From JBNJEM01 sp051745935 (GTDB lineage: Bacteria; Planctomycetota; Planctomycetia; Pirellulales; Pirellulaceae): a DNA stretch of 6,980 bases. Position numbers and translations under genes: made by a program. Numbering within the stretch: the stretch's first letter is position 1; each line of letters begins with the position of its first letter. A model generated the notes under the pieces. The model was not told the origin of the DNA and searched no databases. It worked only from the letters and a program-made list of their open reading frames with translations. This document shows positions 1 through 6,471 of the stretch, one piece after another. Location: the NCBI GenBank assembly GCA_051745935.1, contig JBNJEM010000425.1, positions 1-6,980 of the forward strand, given 5' to 3'.

Positions 1-2120
1 GCATGGGGGTGTCGGCCTGTGACATGATGGACCGGCGACTGTTGAGTATCGCGCGGGATACGGACGTTCGCTACGATCTTTTGATTCCGCGTGACGCCGA
101 AGCGATGTTGTTGGTCGAAATACAGGGGGAGGAACAAGACGAAGTGCGGCAGCGTCTACAGGACGTGGTCGTCCGGATCCAACGCCGCAAACGGCTGGCG
201 TTCGATTCGCGGCTGGCGTTGGAGCGGGAGGAGTTCGCCCTCTTTTGGCGCTTGGTCCGTCGGGTGGTGCCGGGTTTGTACAGTCTCAAAGGATCGAGCC
301 GGCCGCTGCCTTTTGTCGAGGGCATTGCGGTGCCTCCCACCGAACTGCCCGATTTTTTGGTGCGGATGCAAAATGTCCTCAAGTCCCACCGGGTGACCGC
401 GTCGCTGTTCGCGCATGCCGCGCACGGGCAACTCCACATGCGCCCATTCCTGGACTTGGCTTCTCCGGATAACGTCAAGAAGATGCAAGACGTGGCCGAG
501 GACCTGTACGAGAAGGTATTGGAAAGTGGGGGAACGGTCAGCGGCGAACACGCGGATGGGCTGAGTAGATCGTGGTTCATGCGACGCCAGTTCGGACCGC
601 TGTACGAGGTCTTCGCTCAGGTGAAACGATTGTTCGATCCGCAAAACATCCTGAACCCGGGAAAAATCGTGGCGGACTCGCCCCAACCACTCACTGCTAA
701 TCTTCGAACCGTCACGGTGCGGCGAGTCGAGCCGGCCGTCGAGGATGGTGCCACGCCCCGGGACGACGTTGCCCCCAGCCCCGATCAGATGGCGTGTCAT
801 CTGCTCTGGCACGACGCACCGGTGGAACAGGTGGCTCGCGTATGCCATGGTTGCGGAGATTGTAGGACTCAAGCTTCCAGTGAGCGCATGTGTCCGATAT
901 TTCGGTACAGTCCACGCGAGGAAGCGTCCCCCCGCGCGAAAGCGAATCTGATGCGGGCGGTGCTGACCGGCCAGCTCGATGCCCACGAACTGGAAGGGGA
1001 AGAGCTGAAACAAGTGGCCGACCTCTGTGTCAATTGTTACCAGTGCCAGCTCGAGTGCCCGGCGCACGTGAATATCCCGAAACTCATGATCGAGTGCAAA
1101 TCACAGTACGTGGCGACGAACGGCCTACGACCGGCCGATTGGTTCCTGGCGCGACTCGATCTGCTCTGTTCGTGGGGGGCCTCCTTTCATCGGCTGGCCA
1201 ATTGGGCCATTACCAGCCGCACAATGCGTTGGTTGATCGAACGTGCCATTGGAATCGCGCAAGGCCGTAAACTACCGCAATTCGCGTCCCGAAGCTTCAT
1301 CCGCGTCGCACATCGACGGCGGCTGACCCGCCCCACGCGGCGCAGCGGACCCAAGGTGGTGTTCTTCGTTGATATCTACGCGAATTGGCACGATACGCAG
1401 TTGGCCGAGGCCTGCGTGTCCGTGCTCGAACACAACGGTATCTCCGTCTATGTTCCCCCCGGACAAACTCAGTCGGGGATGGCCGCCATCTCCATGGGGG
1501 CCCTCGATATCGCCCGTAAAATGGCCGTCACCAATGTCCATCTCTTGGCCGAAGCCGTGCGGCAAGGCTATAAGATCGTGGCGTCCGAACCCGCGGCCGC
1601 ACTCTGTTTGACGCGTGAGTACGTGAACCTACTCGACGATGATGATGCTCGCCTGGTCGCCGAAAACTCAAGTGAAATCTGCTCGTTCTTGTGGATGCTG
1701 CATCTGGAGGGCCACTTGAAACTCGATTTCAATCCACTCAACGTGGCGCTCGGGTATCATCTGCCATGCCACGTCAGAGCGATGAAAGGGGGAATGGCGG
1801 GATTCAACCTGCTTCGATTAATACCAGGCTTGACCGTGCGGGAACTCTCCCACGCCTGCTCGGGAATGGCCGGCACCTTTGGCCTCAAACGGTCGAATTA
1901 TCGGGGAAGCCTACGGGCGGGCTGGGGACTGATCTCCGCCTTGAGGTCTCCTTCCATCCAGGTCGGAACCACCGAGTGCAGCGCCTGCAAAATCCAGATG
2001 GAACAGGGAACGGCTAAACCGACCGTTCACCCCCTCAAGTTCCTGGCCCTCTCCTACGGACTGATGCCCGAAATCGCCGATCTGCTCACGGCGCGCAGCG
2101 AGGAACGCGTCGTGACGTGA
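1..2120 (+). CDS. FAD-linked oxidase / Fe-S oxidoreductase fusion (GlcD-GlcF or YdiJ type), 5' partial
   Basis: Partial flavo-iron-sulphur oxidoreductase; the reading frame begins with the ATG at 3 but is certainly open further upstream. Residue numbers count from that Met. The visible protein starts in the C-terminal half of the FAD-oxidase region (GVSACDMMDRR at 2-12), so the N-terminal FAD-binding (PCMH) domain lies outside. The FAD-oxidase C domain carries FAHAAHGQLHMRP (136-148), GGTVSGEHADGL (177-188) and FDPQNILNPGKI (211-222). Two ferredoxin-like [4Fe-4S] motifs follow: Cys281/284/287/297 and Cys342/345/348/352. Residues 450-690 form a CCG-type (GlcF/LutA-like) region with HLPCH (586-590), ACSG (618-621) and ECSAC (658-662). 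Family knowledge: such fusions oxidise 2-hydroxy acids (glycolate, D-lactate, D-2-hydroxyglutarate) and pass electrons via FAD and Fe-S clusters to the respiratory chain. The substrate cannot be read from sequence. Oddity: the first CCG half has QTQSGMAA where CCG is expected. Stop is TGA at 2118-2120. Confidence 0.93.
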   Translation, partial: MGVSACDMMDRRLLSIARDTDVRYDLLIPRDAEAMLLVEIQGEEQDEVRQRLQDVVVRIQRRKRLAFDSRLALEREEFALFWRLVRRVVPGLYSLKGSSRPLPFVEGIAVPPTELPDFLVRMQNVLKSHRVTASLFAHAAHGQLHMRPFLDLASPDNVKKMQDVAEDLYEKVLESGGTVSGEHADGLSRSWFMRRQFGPLYEVFAQVKRLFDPQNILNPGKIVADSPQPLTANLRTVTVRRVEPAVEDGATPRDDVAPSPDQMACHLLWHDAPVEQVARVCHGCGDCRTQASSERMCPIFRYSPREEASPRAKANLMRAVLTGQLDAHELEGEELKQVADLCVNCYQCQLECPAHVNIPKLMIECKSQYVATNGLRPADWFLARLDLLCSWGASFHRLANWAITSRTMRWLIERAIGIAQGRKLPQFASRSFIRVAHRRRLTRPTRRSGPKVVFFVDIYANWHDTQLAEACVSVLEHNGISVYVPPGQTQSGMAAISMGALDIARKMAVTNVHLLAEAVRQGYKIVASEPAAALCLTREYVNLLDDDDARLVAENSSEICSFLWMLHLEGHLKLDFNPLNVALGYHLPCHVRAMKGGMAGFNLLRLIPGLTVRELSHACSGMAGTFGLKRSNYRGSLRAGWGLISALRSPSIQVGTTECSACKIQMEQGTAKPTVHPLKFLALSYGLMPEIADLLTARSEERVVT

Positions 2121-2160
2121 GGGTCAAGCCCGTGGCATCGCCGTGGCGTCACTCTTTTTT
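2112..2160 (+). terminator. Possible Rho-independent terminator of the oxidoreductase gene
   Basis: GTGACG (2112-2117, overlapping the end of the gene) can pair with CGTCAC (2147-2152), followed by a run of six T (2155-2160). The loop is long, about 29 bases, although GGC-ATC-GCC inside it can fold. The T run directly after the stem is the best part of the evidence; the long loop keeps confidence low. Confidence 0.45.
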
Positions 2161-2626
2161 GCAACGCTGGGGTGAAGCGTCTCGCGCAGCTTGAATCCCC
2201 CTGCGCTCGATGCGCACCTTTTCCGTCCCCATAGCGTGATTTGAATTCGGCGTAACACTTTAGCCGTCTGAAGTAGAATCCTAGCTTCATGATCACGAAG
2301 CCCTTATGACGTACCCTGTTTAACCGCAAGACCAGAGTCCGCTCGCCCGCGCGTTGGACCGGCAAGGATCCATGACGGCGGACGGCGGCCCGCGCGCTCC
2401 ACGGGGCCGTTGTCCAACCCTCATTGCCTGGAAGAGCCTTACTTCAGTTCGCTAAAAAGTTACAATTCAGCCTGTAATCCGTTTTGCGTCAGCTTTCATT
2501 AGCGGATATCGGCGGTTCCTCGTCGCGCGTGCCCCGGCACAGGGTCTTGGCCCTTCCACGCTCAATGCCTACGACCTCCCTCCTTCTTCAACGAGAAGCC
2601 GTGAACAGTTACCAAATAGTCAATCG
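2121..2626. other. Gene-free stretch between two convergent genes
   Basis: 506 bases between the stop of the oxidoreductase and the stop of pyrF. I see no convincing gene: open frames are short, lack a Shine-Dalgarno, or overlap the end of the upstream gene. It contains a near-perfect 18-base palindrome at 2284-2301 (GCTTC-ATGATCAC-GAAGC), a palindrome GTGCCCCGGCAC at 2529-2540, and an AT-rich inverted repeat at 2460-2477 followed, on the minus strand, by five T. The last could be a weak terminator for pyrF, though it lies about 150 bases beyond the stop. Being convergent, the stretch needs only terminators and no promoters. Confidence 0.6.
2454..2477 (-). terminator. Weak candidate terminator downstream of pyrF
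   Basis: Read on the minus strand, TTACA and TGTAA (2477-2473 and 2464-2460) form a 5-bp stem with an 8-base loop, then C and TTTTT (2458-2454). The stem is short and AT-rich and sits about 150 bases past the pyrF stop, so this is only a candidate. Confidence 0.2.
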
Positions 2627-3565
2627 CTACGGATAGGAACCGGAGAGTCGTCCGGCGGGGGTTTCACTTCGCAACTGTTCAATCATGTCGCGCGTCGCGG
2701 CGTCAACGGCCTCTTGCCACTGGCGCTCGCCAAATCGATCACGGTATTCTGGGCGGCTGTGCGCGAAAATAATTCCACGAGAACTGTTAACCAGGGCGCC
2801 CAGTCCGTCCGCCGCGAACGCGCCTTTCACGTCGCTGGCACGGGCCCCCTGAGCGCCGAAACCCGGCACTAGAAACCAAGCATTCGGCATCTGCTCGCGA
2901 AGCGCCGCCTGCTGTTGCGGATACGTGGCCCCCACCACGGCCCCCACCGCGCCGTAGCCGGCCGCCCCGGCCGTCCGCGCCGCCCAGTGCTGCACGTAGA
3001 GGGCCACATGTTCGTACAGCGGATGGTGATCCGCGTGAAGATCCTGGAACAAGGCGCCCCCCGGATTCGAAGTTTTAACCAGCACGAAGACACCAGCCTC
3101 CCGATGGATCGCTATCTCAAAAAATGGCTCCAAACTATCGCCTCCCAGATATGGGCTGACGGTCAGTGCATGGCCTCCCCAGCTACTAGGTGGTGAGTCT
3201 CCCAGGTAGGCCTCCGCGTACGCCCTCGCGGTCGACCCAATATCATTGCGCTTGGCATCAATAAGAACCAGGAGCTCTTTTTGCCGCGCGTAGGCGATCA
3301 CGTCGCGAAGCGCCTCCATGCCGGGGGGGCCCAGCAGCTCGAAGAACGCCGCTTGGGGTTTCACGACCGCCACCCGCTCGGCAACCACGTCGATCACATC
3401 GCAACAAAACCGCGTGTACGTTTTGGCCACGGCTTGGGCGTCCGTTGGGGCCACGTCGCGGGTCAAACCAATGGGAAGGTTTTGAAAACGCGGATCGAGC
3501 CCGACGAGGACCGGGGTCCCACATCGTTTTACGGCCACCGCCAGCCGATCGGAAAACTGCGTCAT
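2627..3565 (-). CDS. pyrF: Orotidine-5'-phosphate decarboxylase, type 2
   Basis: Cytoplasmic enzyme of the last step of de novo pyrimidine synthesis: it decarboxylates orotidine 5'-phosphate to UMP. The 312-residue protein shows VGLDPR (21-26), VVKPQ (67-71), the catalytic DxKxxD block DAKRNDIG (103-110, with Asp103, Lys105, Asp108), VSPYLGGD (136-143), VPGFGAQG (233-240) and the phosphate-binding SSRG (261-264). Length and motif set fit the longer type 2 family seen in mycobacteria, myxobacteria and planctomycetes, not the roughly 230-residue E. coli type. The start at 3565 is chosen because GGAGGAG lies six bases upstream on the minus strand. The frame stays open to an ATG at 3607, but that would add 14 residues with no family counterpart and no ribosome site. 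It is monocistronic as far as visible and convergent with the upstream oxidoreductase. Nothing looks damaged. Confidence 0.97.
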   Translation of the reverse strand: MTQFSDRLAVAVKRCGTPVLVGLDPRFQNLPIGLTRDVAPTDAQAVAKTYTRFCCDVIDVVAERVAVVKPQAAFFELLGPPGMEALRDVIAYARQKELLVLIDAKRNDIGSTARAYAEAYLGDSPPSSWGGHALTVSPYLGGDSLEPFFEIAIHREAGVFVLVKTSNPGGALFQDLHADHHPLYEHVALYVQHWAARTAGAAGYGAVGAVVGATYPQQQAALREQMPNAWFLVPGFGAQGARASDVKGAFAADGLGALVNSSRGIIFAHSRPEYRDRFGERQWQEAVDAATRDMIEQLRSETPAGRLSGSYP

Positions 3566-3595
3566 TGTCTCCTCCAAACTGTTTTCTTGTCCACG

Positions 3596-3634
3596 GATCT
3601 CAATCATAACCTGTTTCCGCCGGGCTCAGGTTAT
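3596..3634 (-). promoter_or_regulatory. Candidate pyrF promoter with inverted-repeat operator
   Basis: On the minus strand a TATGAT box (plus-strand 3608-3603; five of six match the -10 consensus) lies about 38 bases before the pyrF start. It overlaps one arm of an 8-bp perfect inverted repeat, ATAACCTG (3606-3613) and CAGGTTAT (3627-3634), with a 13-base spacer. No good -35 box is visible at the right distance. A repressor or activator site over the -10 would explain the arrangement; this is inference from one sequence. Confidence 0.35.
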
Positions 3635-3750
3635 CCGAGACGTCGGTTTGTCGCGAGATCATCGCGCTGAGCCGGCCTCCATGAACTGCCTGGGGTTAGG
3701 ACGTAAAGTGCTTCAAGACAATAAGTTAGCAAATTACAATCCCCCACCCC

Positions 3751-3993
3751 ATGCCGCCGCCGGCCATGGTTACGCCCGCTGGGACGAACGATTGGTTTAT
3801 ACCGGTCGCGGATCACTTTCTCCGCCGCGAGTCCGACCAACGGGAGGACGGCTTGCGTCGGGCAGCGTTCCACCCGGAAAAATTCAACCGCCTGAAATAT
3901 ACTTGCCTCAAATCGCAGCGGAGCAGACCTGGATTCAACCCGCCGTTCGTGTTACAATCAGAACATAACCGCGATGCGCGGGGGGGTGGTTGA
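3751..3993 (+). pseudogene. Short open frame with copy A of a 34-codon module (probable gene remnant)
   Basis: An 80-codon open frame, unrecognised. Codons 17-50 (bases 3799-3900) encode a charged stretch containing RRES, QRE, GLR, HPEKF and NRLKY. The block matches the block at 6475-6576 at 85 of 102 bases without gaps, and 23 of 34 residues are identical. Of 17 base differences, 9 are at third, 5 at first and 3 at second codon positions of this frame, the pattern of a protein under selection. On either side of the block the similarity stops. Copy B ends in a stop two codons after the block, whereas this copy reads on for 30 codons of low-complexity sequence. The first ATG (3751) and the next (3766) both lack a Shine-Dalgarno. 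I read it as a decayed relative of an accessory gene stranded between pyrF and the tRNA. It could instead be a small intact gene. Confidence 0.4.
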
Positions 3994-4006
3994 TTTCGGC
4001 GGGGGT

Positions 4007-4040
4007 GCTCGGACCCGTTGCCGAGTTGGAATCAGCTCGG
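4007..4040 (+). other. Three-part alternative hairpin upstream of the tRNA
   Basis: GCTCGG (4007-4012) can pair with CCGAG (4021-4025), and the same CCGAG can instead pair with a second CTCGG (4036-4040). The two hairpins exclude each other. It lies about 65 bases before tRNA-Pro and may be leader structure or chance; no gene that it would attenuate is apparent. Confidence 0.2.
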
Positions 4041-4104
4041 TTGAGCCCGTGGCATTCGCAACGCGTTCACAACCAGGCGGTGACGGGCCGCCACATGTAA
4101 AAAT

Positions 4105-4179
4105 CGGGGTGTAGCGCAGTCTGGATAGCGCGTTTGACTGGGGGTCAAAAGGTCGCTGGTTCAAATCCAGTCACCCCGA
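4105..4179 (+). tRNA. tRNA-Pro (anticodon GGG)
   Basis: Complete 75-base cloverleaf. The acceptor stem CGGGGTG (4105-4111) pairs with CACCCCG (4172-4178), with discriminator A at 4179. D-stem GCGC (4114-4117) pairs with GCGC (4128-4131). Anticodon stem TTTGA (4133-4137) pairs with TCAAA (4145-4149) around the loop CTGGGGG, giving anticodon GGG at 4140-4142. T-stem GCTGG pairs with CCAGT (one G-T pair) around TTCAAAT. A C1-G72 pair is typical of bacterial proline tRNA. The 3' CCA is not encoded and must be added enzymatically. The anticodon reads CCC and CCU proline codons. tRNA 3' ends are common integration sites for integrases of the kind encoded at 5158. Confidence 0.97.
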
Positions 4180-4184
4180 CCTCG

Positions 4185-4219
4185 AAAAGCCGTAGCTTAT
4201 AGGGAGTTGCGGCTTTTTT
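4185..4219 (+). terminator. Rho-independent terminator of tRNA-Pro
   Basis: AAAAGCCGTAGCT (4185-4197) pairs with AGTTGCGGCTTTT (4205-4217), 13 pairs including two G-T, around a 7-base loop (4198-4204). The T run 4214-4219 follows the GC part of the stem. It begins six bases after the tRNA, which is the expected position. Confidence 0.88.
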
Positions 4220-4540
4220 CGTGCGCTAACCGCTGGATAGAATTTGCTCCAATTTGACCTAATTCGACGCCAATCGACGCTTCTGGTAGCCTATATGGAG
4301 CCTAGGGATCGCTACATCGACTCCAGATACGGCTTTTGACCTTGGAGATGAACCCGGCGATGGGGGTGGCTCATTACTTAAAGGGAAAAAGCAATCGTGT
4401 CGCTGATCGTCGTGTGGCGCGTCCCACAGGCGTCGGCATTGGGAGATCAAAAACAGCTTCTGTACCATCCTCCCGGTAATGGGCCGCCCGGTGCGGCTTG
4501 GCTTGTTGCAGTTAAGCATTCAGTTGGAGGATAATAGGCG
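4220..4540. other. Non-coding stretch between tRNA terminator and the small membrane protein gene
   Basis: About 320 bases with no supported gene. A direct repeat of TCGACGC at 4264-4270 and 4274-4280, one helical turn apart, could be a protein binding site near the presumed element boundary. A 43-codon plus-strand frame (4348-4479) and an 86-codon minus-strand frame (4519-4259) exist but have no convincing ribosome site, no recognisable motif and no codon signature. GGAGG at 4526-4530 belongs to the next gene. No promoter stands out. Confidence 0.5.
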
Positions 4541-4936
4541 ATGGAAATAGGATTGTACATCTTGATCGGGCTTACCGTTGCAGTGTTCGTTGGCAGCCGC
4601 GTTATTTGGCGAACGCGAACCTATTCCGAGCAGCTTTCCGAATTCCTCGAGGAAAACGACTGCACGCTTATTTCCGTAGAGATTCCACGATTCTGGCACA
4701 CTGGCCCCTTTTCTAAAGTCTCTGTCCGAGGTGGTGCAGTCCACACAGAAGCTTTCGGGCTGAATATGACGCATTTCGAACACAGGATCGTGACGTTTAC
4801 CGACAAGACTGGCGCACGGCATACCCTGTGGGTTCGTTTGCTTGTGAACATGTTCACGATCCAGGACATTATTTGGGAGCCTGGGAACGATCTACTTCCC
4901 GACGCAAAGGGATGGCCATCCAAACGACGCAGATAA
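4541..4936 (+). CDS. Small membrane-anchored protein of unknown function
   Basis: 131 residues, not recognised as a named family. Residues 4-22 (start MEIGLYILIGLTVAVFVGS) form one hydrophobic helix followed by basic residues RVIWRTR. This suggests a single-pass anchor or uncleaved signal with the rest outside the hydrophobic layer; orientation is uncertain, though the positive residues after the helix favour a cytoplasmic C-terminal part. Residues 40-115 alternate hydrophobic and polar residues (VEIPRFW, RIVTFTDKTG, HTLWVRLL), consistent with a small beta-rich domain. The tail KGWPSKRRR is basic. There are only two Cys after the anchor or none in pairs, so no metal site is suggested. The ATG follows GGAGG (4526-4530) by ten bases, slightly long but usable. 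It sits between the tRNA and the integrase and so is probably element cargo. A real gene is likely because a competing minus-strand frame lacks comparable features. Confidence 0.65.
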   Translation: MEIGLYILIGLTVAVFVGSRVIWRTRTYSEQLSEFLEENDCTLISVEIPRFWHTGPFSKVSVRGGAVHTEAFGLNMTHFEHRIVTFTDKTGARHTLWVRLLVNMFTIQDIIWEPGNDLLPDAKGWPSKRRR

Positions 4937-4992
4937 TCATTCATGACAGTGAGCGCCTACGTGGTTGGATCGCGCATGAGTCCCTTCCTCCG

Positions 4993-5021
4993 GAATAGCA
5001 GAATAACCGGCCTGCCTATTC
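4993..5021. repeat. Imperfect inverted repeat downstream of the small membrane gene
   Basis: GAATAGCAG (4993-5001) pairs with CTG-C-CTATTC (5012-5021), nine pairs with one bulged C and a ten-base loop. No T run follows, so it is not a standard terminator. It may be a recombination or binding site in the integrase control region, or chance. Confidence 0.3.
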
Positions 5022-5123
5022 TCTGGAATTGTACCACGTTGCATCCTACTTGTTTTCTTCGGTAAAAACGGTACCCTGGATTTGTATCGTGCTACATGGC
5101 GTTGTACCGGTTACTACGCTGTG

Positions 5124-5143
5124 GGTAGCACAGAGGTAGCACA
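5124..5143 (+). repeat. Tandem GGTAGCACA pair before the integrase start
   Basis: Two identical 9-mers, separated by GA, end 14 bases before the integrase ATG and abut its ribosome site. A protein bound here could block integrase expression, or the pair could be arm-type recombinase sites. A third, inverted copy of the 7-base core lies at 5089-5095. Confidence 0.5.
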
Positions 5144-5157
5144 AGGGGGATACCGAG

Positions 5158-6342
5158 ATGGGAAAGGGACGCGCCAAGCCGATCAAGAAGAGGCTAAGCC
5201 GTGAAGTCATCAAGCGGTTGAAACCGCCGACGGACGCGGACCGCTACTACGTCTATGACAGCAAGCAGAATGGCCTAGGCGTGGCCGTGACGAAGGCCGG
5301 CGGCAAGACCTTCTATCTCTATCGCAAGATCGCCAGGCGTCCCGAGCGAATCCGTCTCGGCCGCTGGCCTGAAATCAACTGCCAGCAGGCCAGGGACATG
5401 GCGGCTGAAATCATCGGCCAAGTGGCGACCGGGCATAATCCCGTGGAGCAACGGCGAATCGCCAAGCTGTCACCGACGTTGAAGCAAGCCTTCGAGGAGT
5501 TTTTGCAGTTGCCCACGAGAAGCCGCTCCAAGCGGCCGAAGTCCGCGGAAACTATCCGAAGCTATCGTAATCAGTTCGCCTACTGGGAGGACTGGGAGAA
5601 CCGCCGCATCGTCCACATCAACGCTCGGGACGTGGAGGTGCGACACGCGGAACTAGCAACCCGGCTGAAGCCGGGGCCGGCGAATCTGAGCCTGGCGCTC
5701 ATCAAAGCCGTGATGAACACCGCCGTGGACCTGGGCTACATTGAATCCCACGACCTGCGGCGGGTCCGTCCCTTCGAGACTGAATCACGAGAGCGGTTTT
5801 TGACCGCTGAAGAGCTGCCGCGTTTCTTCGAGGCGGTCCGCGACCATCCCGATGAGACGTTTCGAGACTTCGTGCTGCTGACGCTCTACACGGGCCAACG
5901 TCGCGGCAACGTCCAATCCATGAAGTGGGAGGACTTGGACCTAACCCGTGGCGTCTGGAATATCGCGAAGACGAAAACGGGACGCCACGCGGTCCCACTG
6001 GTCGGTCCCGCCATTGAAATCTTGCAGCGACGGAAATCGGGAAATGGTGACAGTGAATTCGTGTTGCCGGCTCCCAAAGGCGGACACCTGAAGACCGTGT
6101 CCGCACCGTGGAAAGCGATATGCGAGCAGGCGGAAATTACTGACCTGCGGTTGCACGACCTGCGACGGTCCCTGGCTTCATGGCAGACCATTGGCGGCTC
6201 TTCACTGCAAATCGTGGGGAAAACCCTGGGCCACGCCAGACCGGAAACTACGGCCATTTACGGGCGCCTGAGCGATGAACCGGTGCGGCAGTCCATGAAC
6301 GCGGCGGTCAAGGCGATGATGGAGGCGGGCCACGAGGACTGA
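5158..6342 (+). CDS. Tyrosine site-specific recombinase, P4-integrase / DUF4102 type
   Basis: 394-residue integrase, the usual family length, catalysing insertion and excision of a mobile element by strand exchange through a 3'-phosphotyrosine link. Residues about 10-95 are the N-terminal arm-binding DUF4102 domain (NGLGVAVTKAGGKTFYLYRK, then RIRLGRWPEI, QARDMA). Residues about 105-200 are the core-binding SAM-like domain. The catalytic domain holds a full active-site set: Arg248 in TGQRRGN, Lys273 in TKTGRHAVPL, His333 and Arg336 in HDLR, His359 in LGHA, and Tyr368 in AIYGRL. Nothing is missing, so the enzyme is probably functional. The ATG at 5158 has AAGGGGGA seven bases upstream. It lies about 980 bases downstream of tRNA-Pro(GGG) and reads away from it, which fits an island in which the tRNA 3' end is the attachment site. 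The partner att copy is not visible. Confidence 0.97.
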   Translation: MGKGRAKPIKKRLSREVIKRLKPPTDADRYYVYDSKQNGLGVAVTKAGGKTFYLYRKIARRPERIRLGRWPEINCQQARDMAAEIIGQVATGHNPVEQRRIAKLSPTLKQAFEEFLQLPTRSRSKRPKSAETIRSYRNQFAYWEDWENRRIVHINARDVEVRHAELATRLKPGPANLSLALIKAVMNTAVDLGYIESHDLRRVRPFETESRERFLTAEELPRFFEAVRDHPDETFRDFVLLTLYTGQRRGNVQSMKWEDLDLTRGVWNIAKTKTGRHAVPLVGPAIEILQRRKSGNGDSEFVLPAPKGGHLKTVSAPWKAICEQAEITDLRLHDLRRSLASWQTIGGSSLQIVGKTLGHARPETTAIYGRLSDEPVRQSMNAAVKAMMEAGHED

Positions 6343-6471
6343 AGCAAGGCGCCTCATCGAGCAAGCTGAATCCGACACGGACCTGAAAACCATCCCGGCG
6401 ATGTTGCGCTGGTGGCACGACGCGCAAAAGCGACGGTGGCCAGCCCACCGAAGACCGAATCACACTGGCCT
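6320..6471 (+). pseudogene. Possible upstream remnant, open frame overlapping the integrase end
   Basis: In the frame one base ahead of the integrase, an open stretch runs from after a stop at 6317 through to a TGA at 6569. Its early part reads like real protein, with segments RRLIEQAESDTDLKT and PAMLRWWHDAQKRRW and mostly G or C in third positions. After roughly 6445 it overlaps copy B of the repeated module, which is better conserved in a different frame. There is no ATG before 6401 and no ribosome site. The simplest reading is one older gene broken by a frameshift, its front half in this frame and its end in the module frame. Chance cannot be excluded. Confidence 0.25.

Larger units (their letters stand above)
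4937..5157 (+). promoter_or_regulatory. Integrase upstream region with repeated short motifs
   Basis: AT-richer than its surroundings. GGTAGCACA occurs twice (5124-5132 and 5135-5143, 11 bases apart, one helical turn), and its inverse GTGCTAC occurs at 5089-5095. TTGTACC occurs at 5029-5035 and 5102-5108, with GGTACC at 5070-5075. Such clustered direct and inverted motifs are what arm-type integrase sites or an autorepressor operator look like; this is inference. A weak promoter is possible: TTGCAT at 5039-5044 and TAAAAA 18 bases later. The Shine-Dalgarno of the integrase is AAGGGGGA (5143-5150). Confidence 0.4.

Noticed and set aside
156..1067. A 303-codon open frame on the minus strand
   Set aside because: It lies fully antisense to the oxidoreductase, whose motifs are unmistakable, and has no family motif of its own; a GC-rich shadow.
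2054..2365. 103-codon minus-strand frame after the oxidoreductase gene
   Set aside because: It overlaps the end of that gene, includes the candidate terminator, and shows no ribosome site or motif.
2505..2610. Short minus-strand frame following a GGAGG downstream of pyrF
   Set aside because: About 34 codons with no ATG, GTG or TTG start at the right spacing; not supportable.
3566..3607. Longer pyrF start at 3607
   Set aside because: No ribosome site and 14 extra residues before the family's usual start; GGAGGAG points to 3565.
3980..4005. G-rich tract as a possible G-quadruplex
   Set aside because: Only runs of 7, 2, 2 and 5 G are present, which does not give four separate runs of three or more.
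4511..4517. GTTAAGC, resembling an integron attC core
   Set aside because: No partner RYYYAAC site or long imperfect palindrome at a suitable distance.
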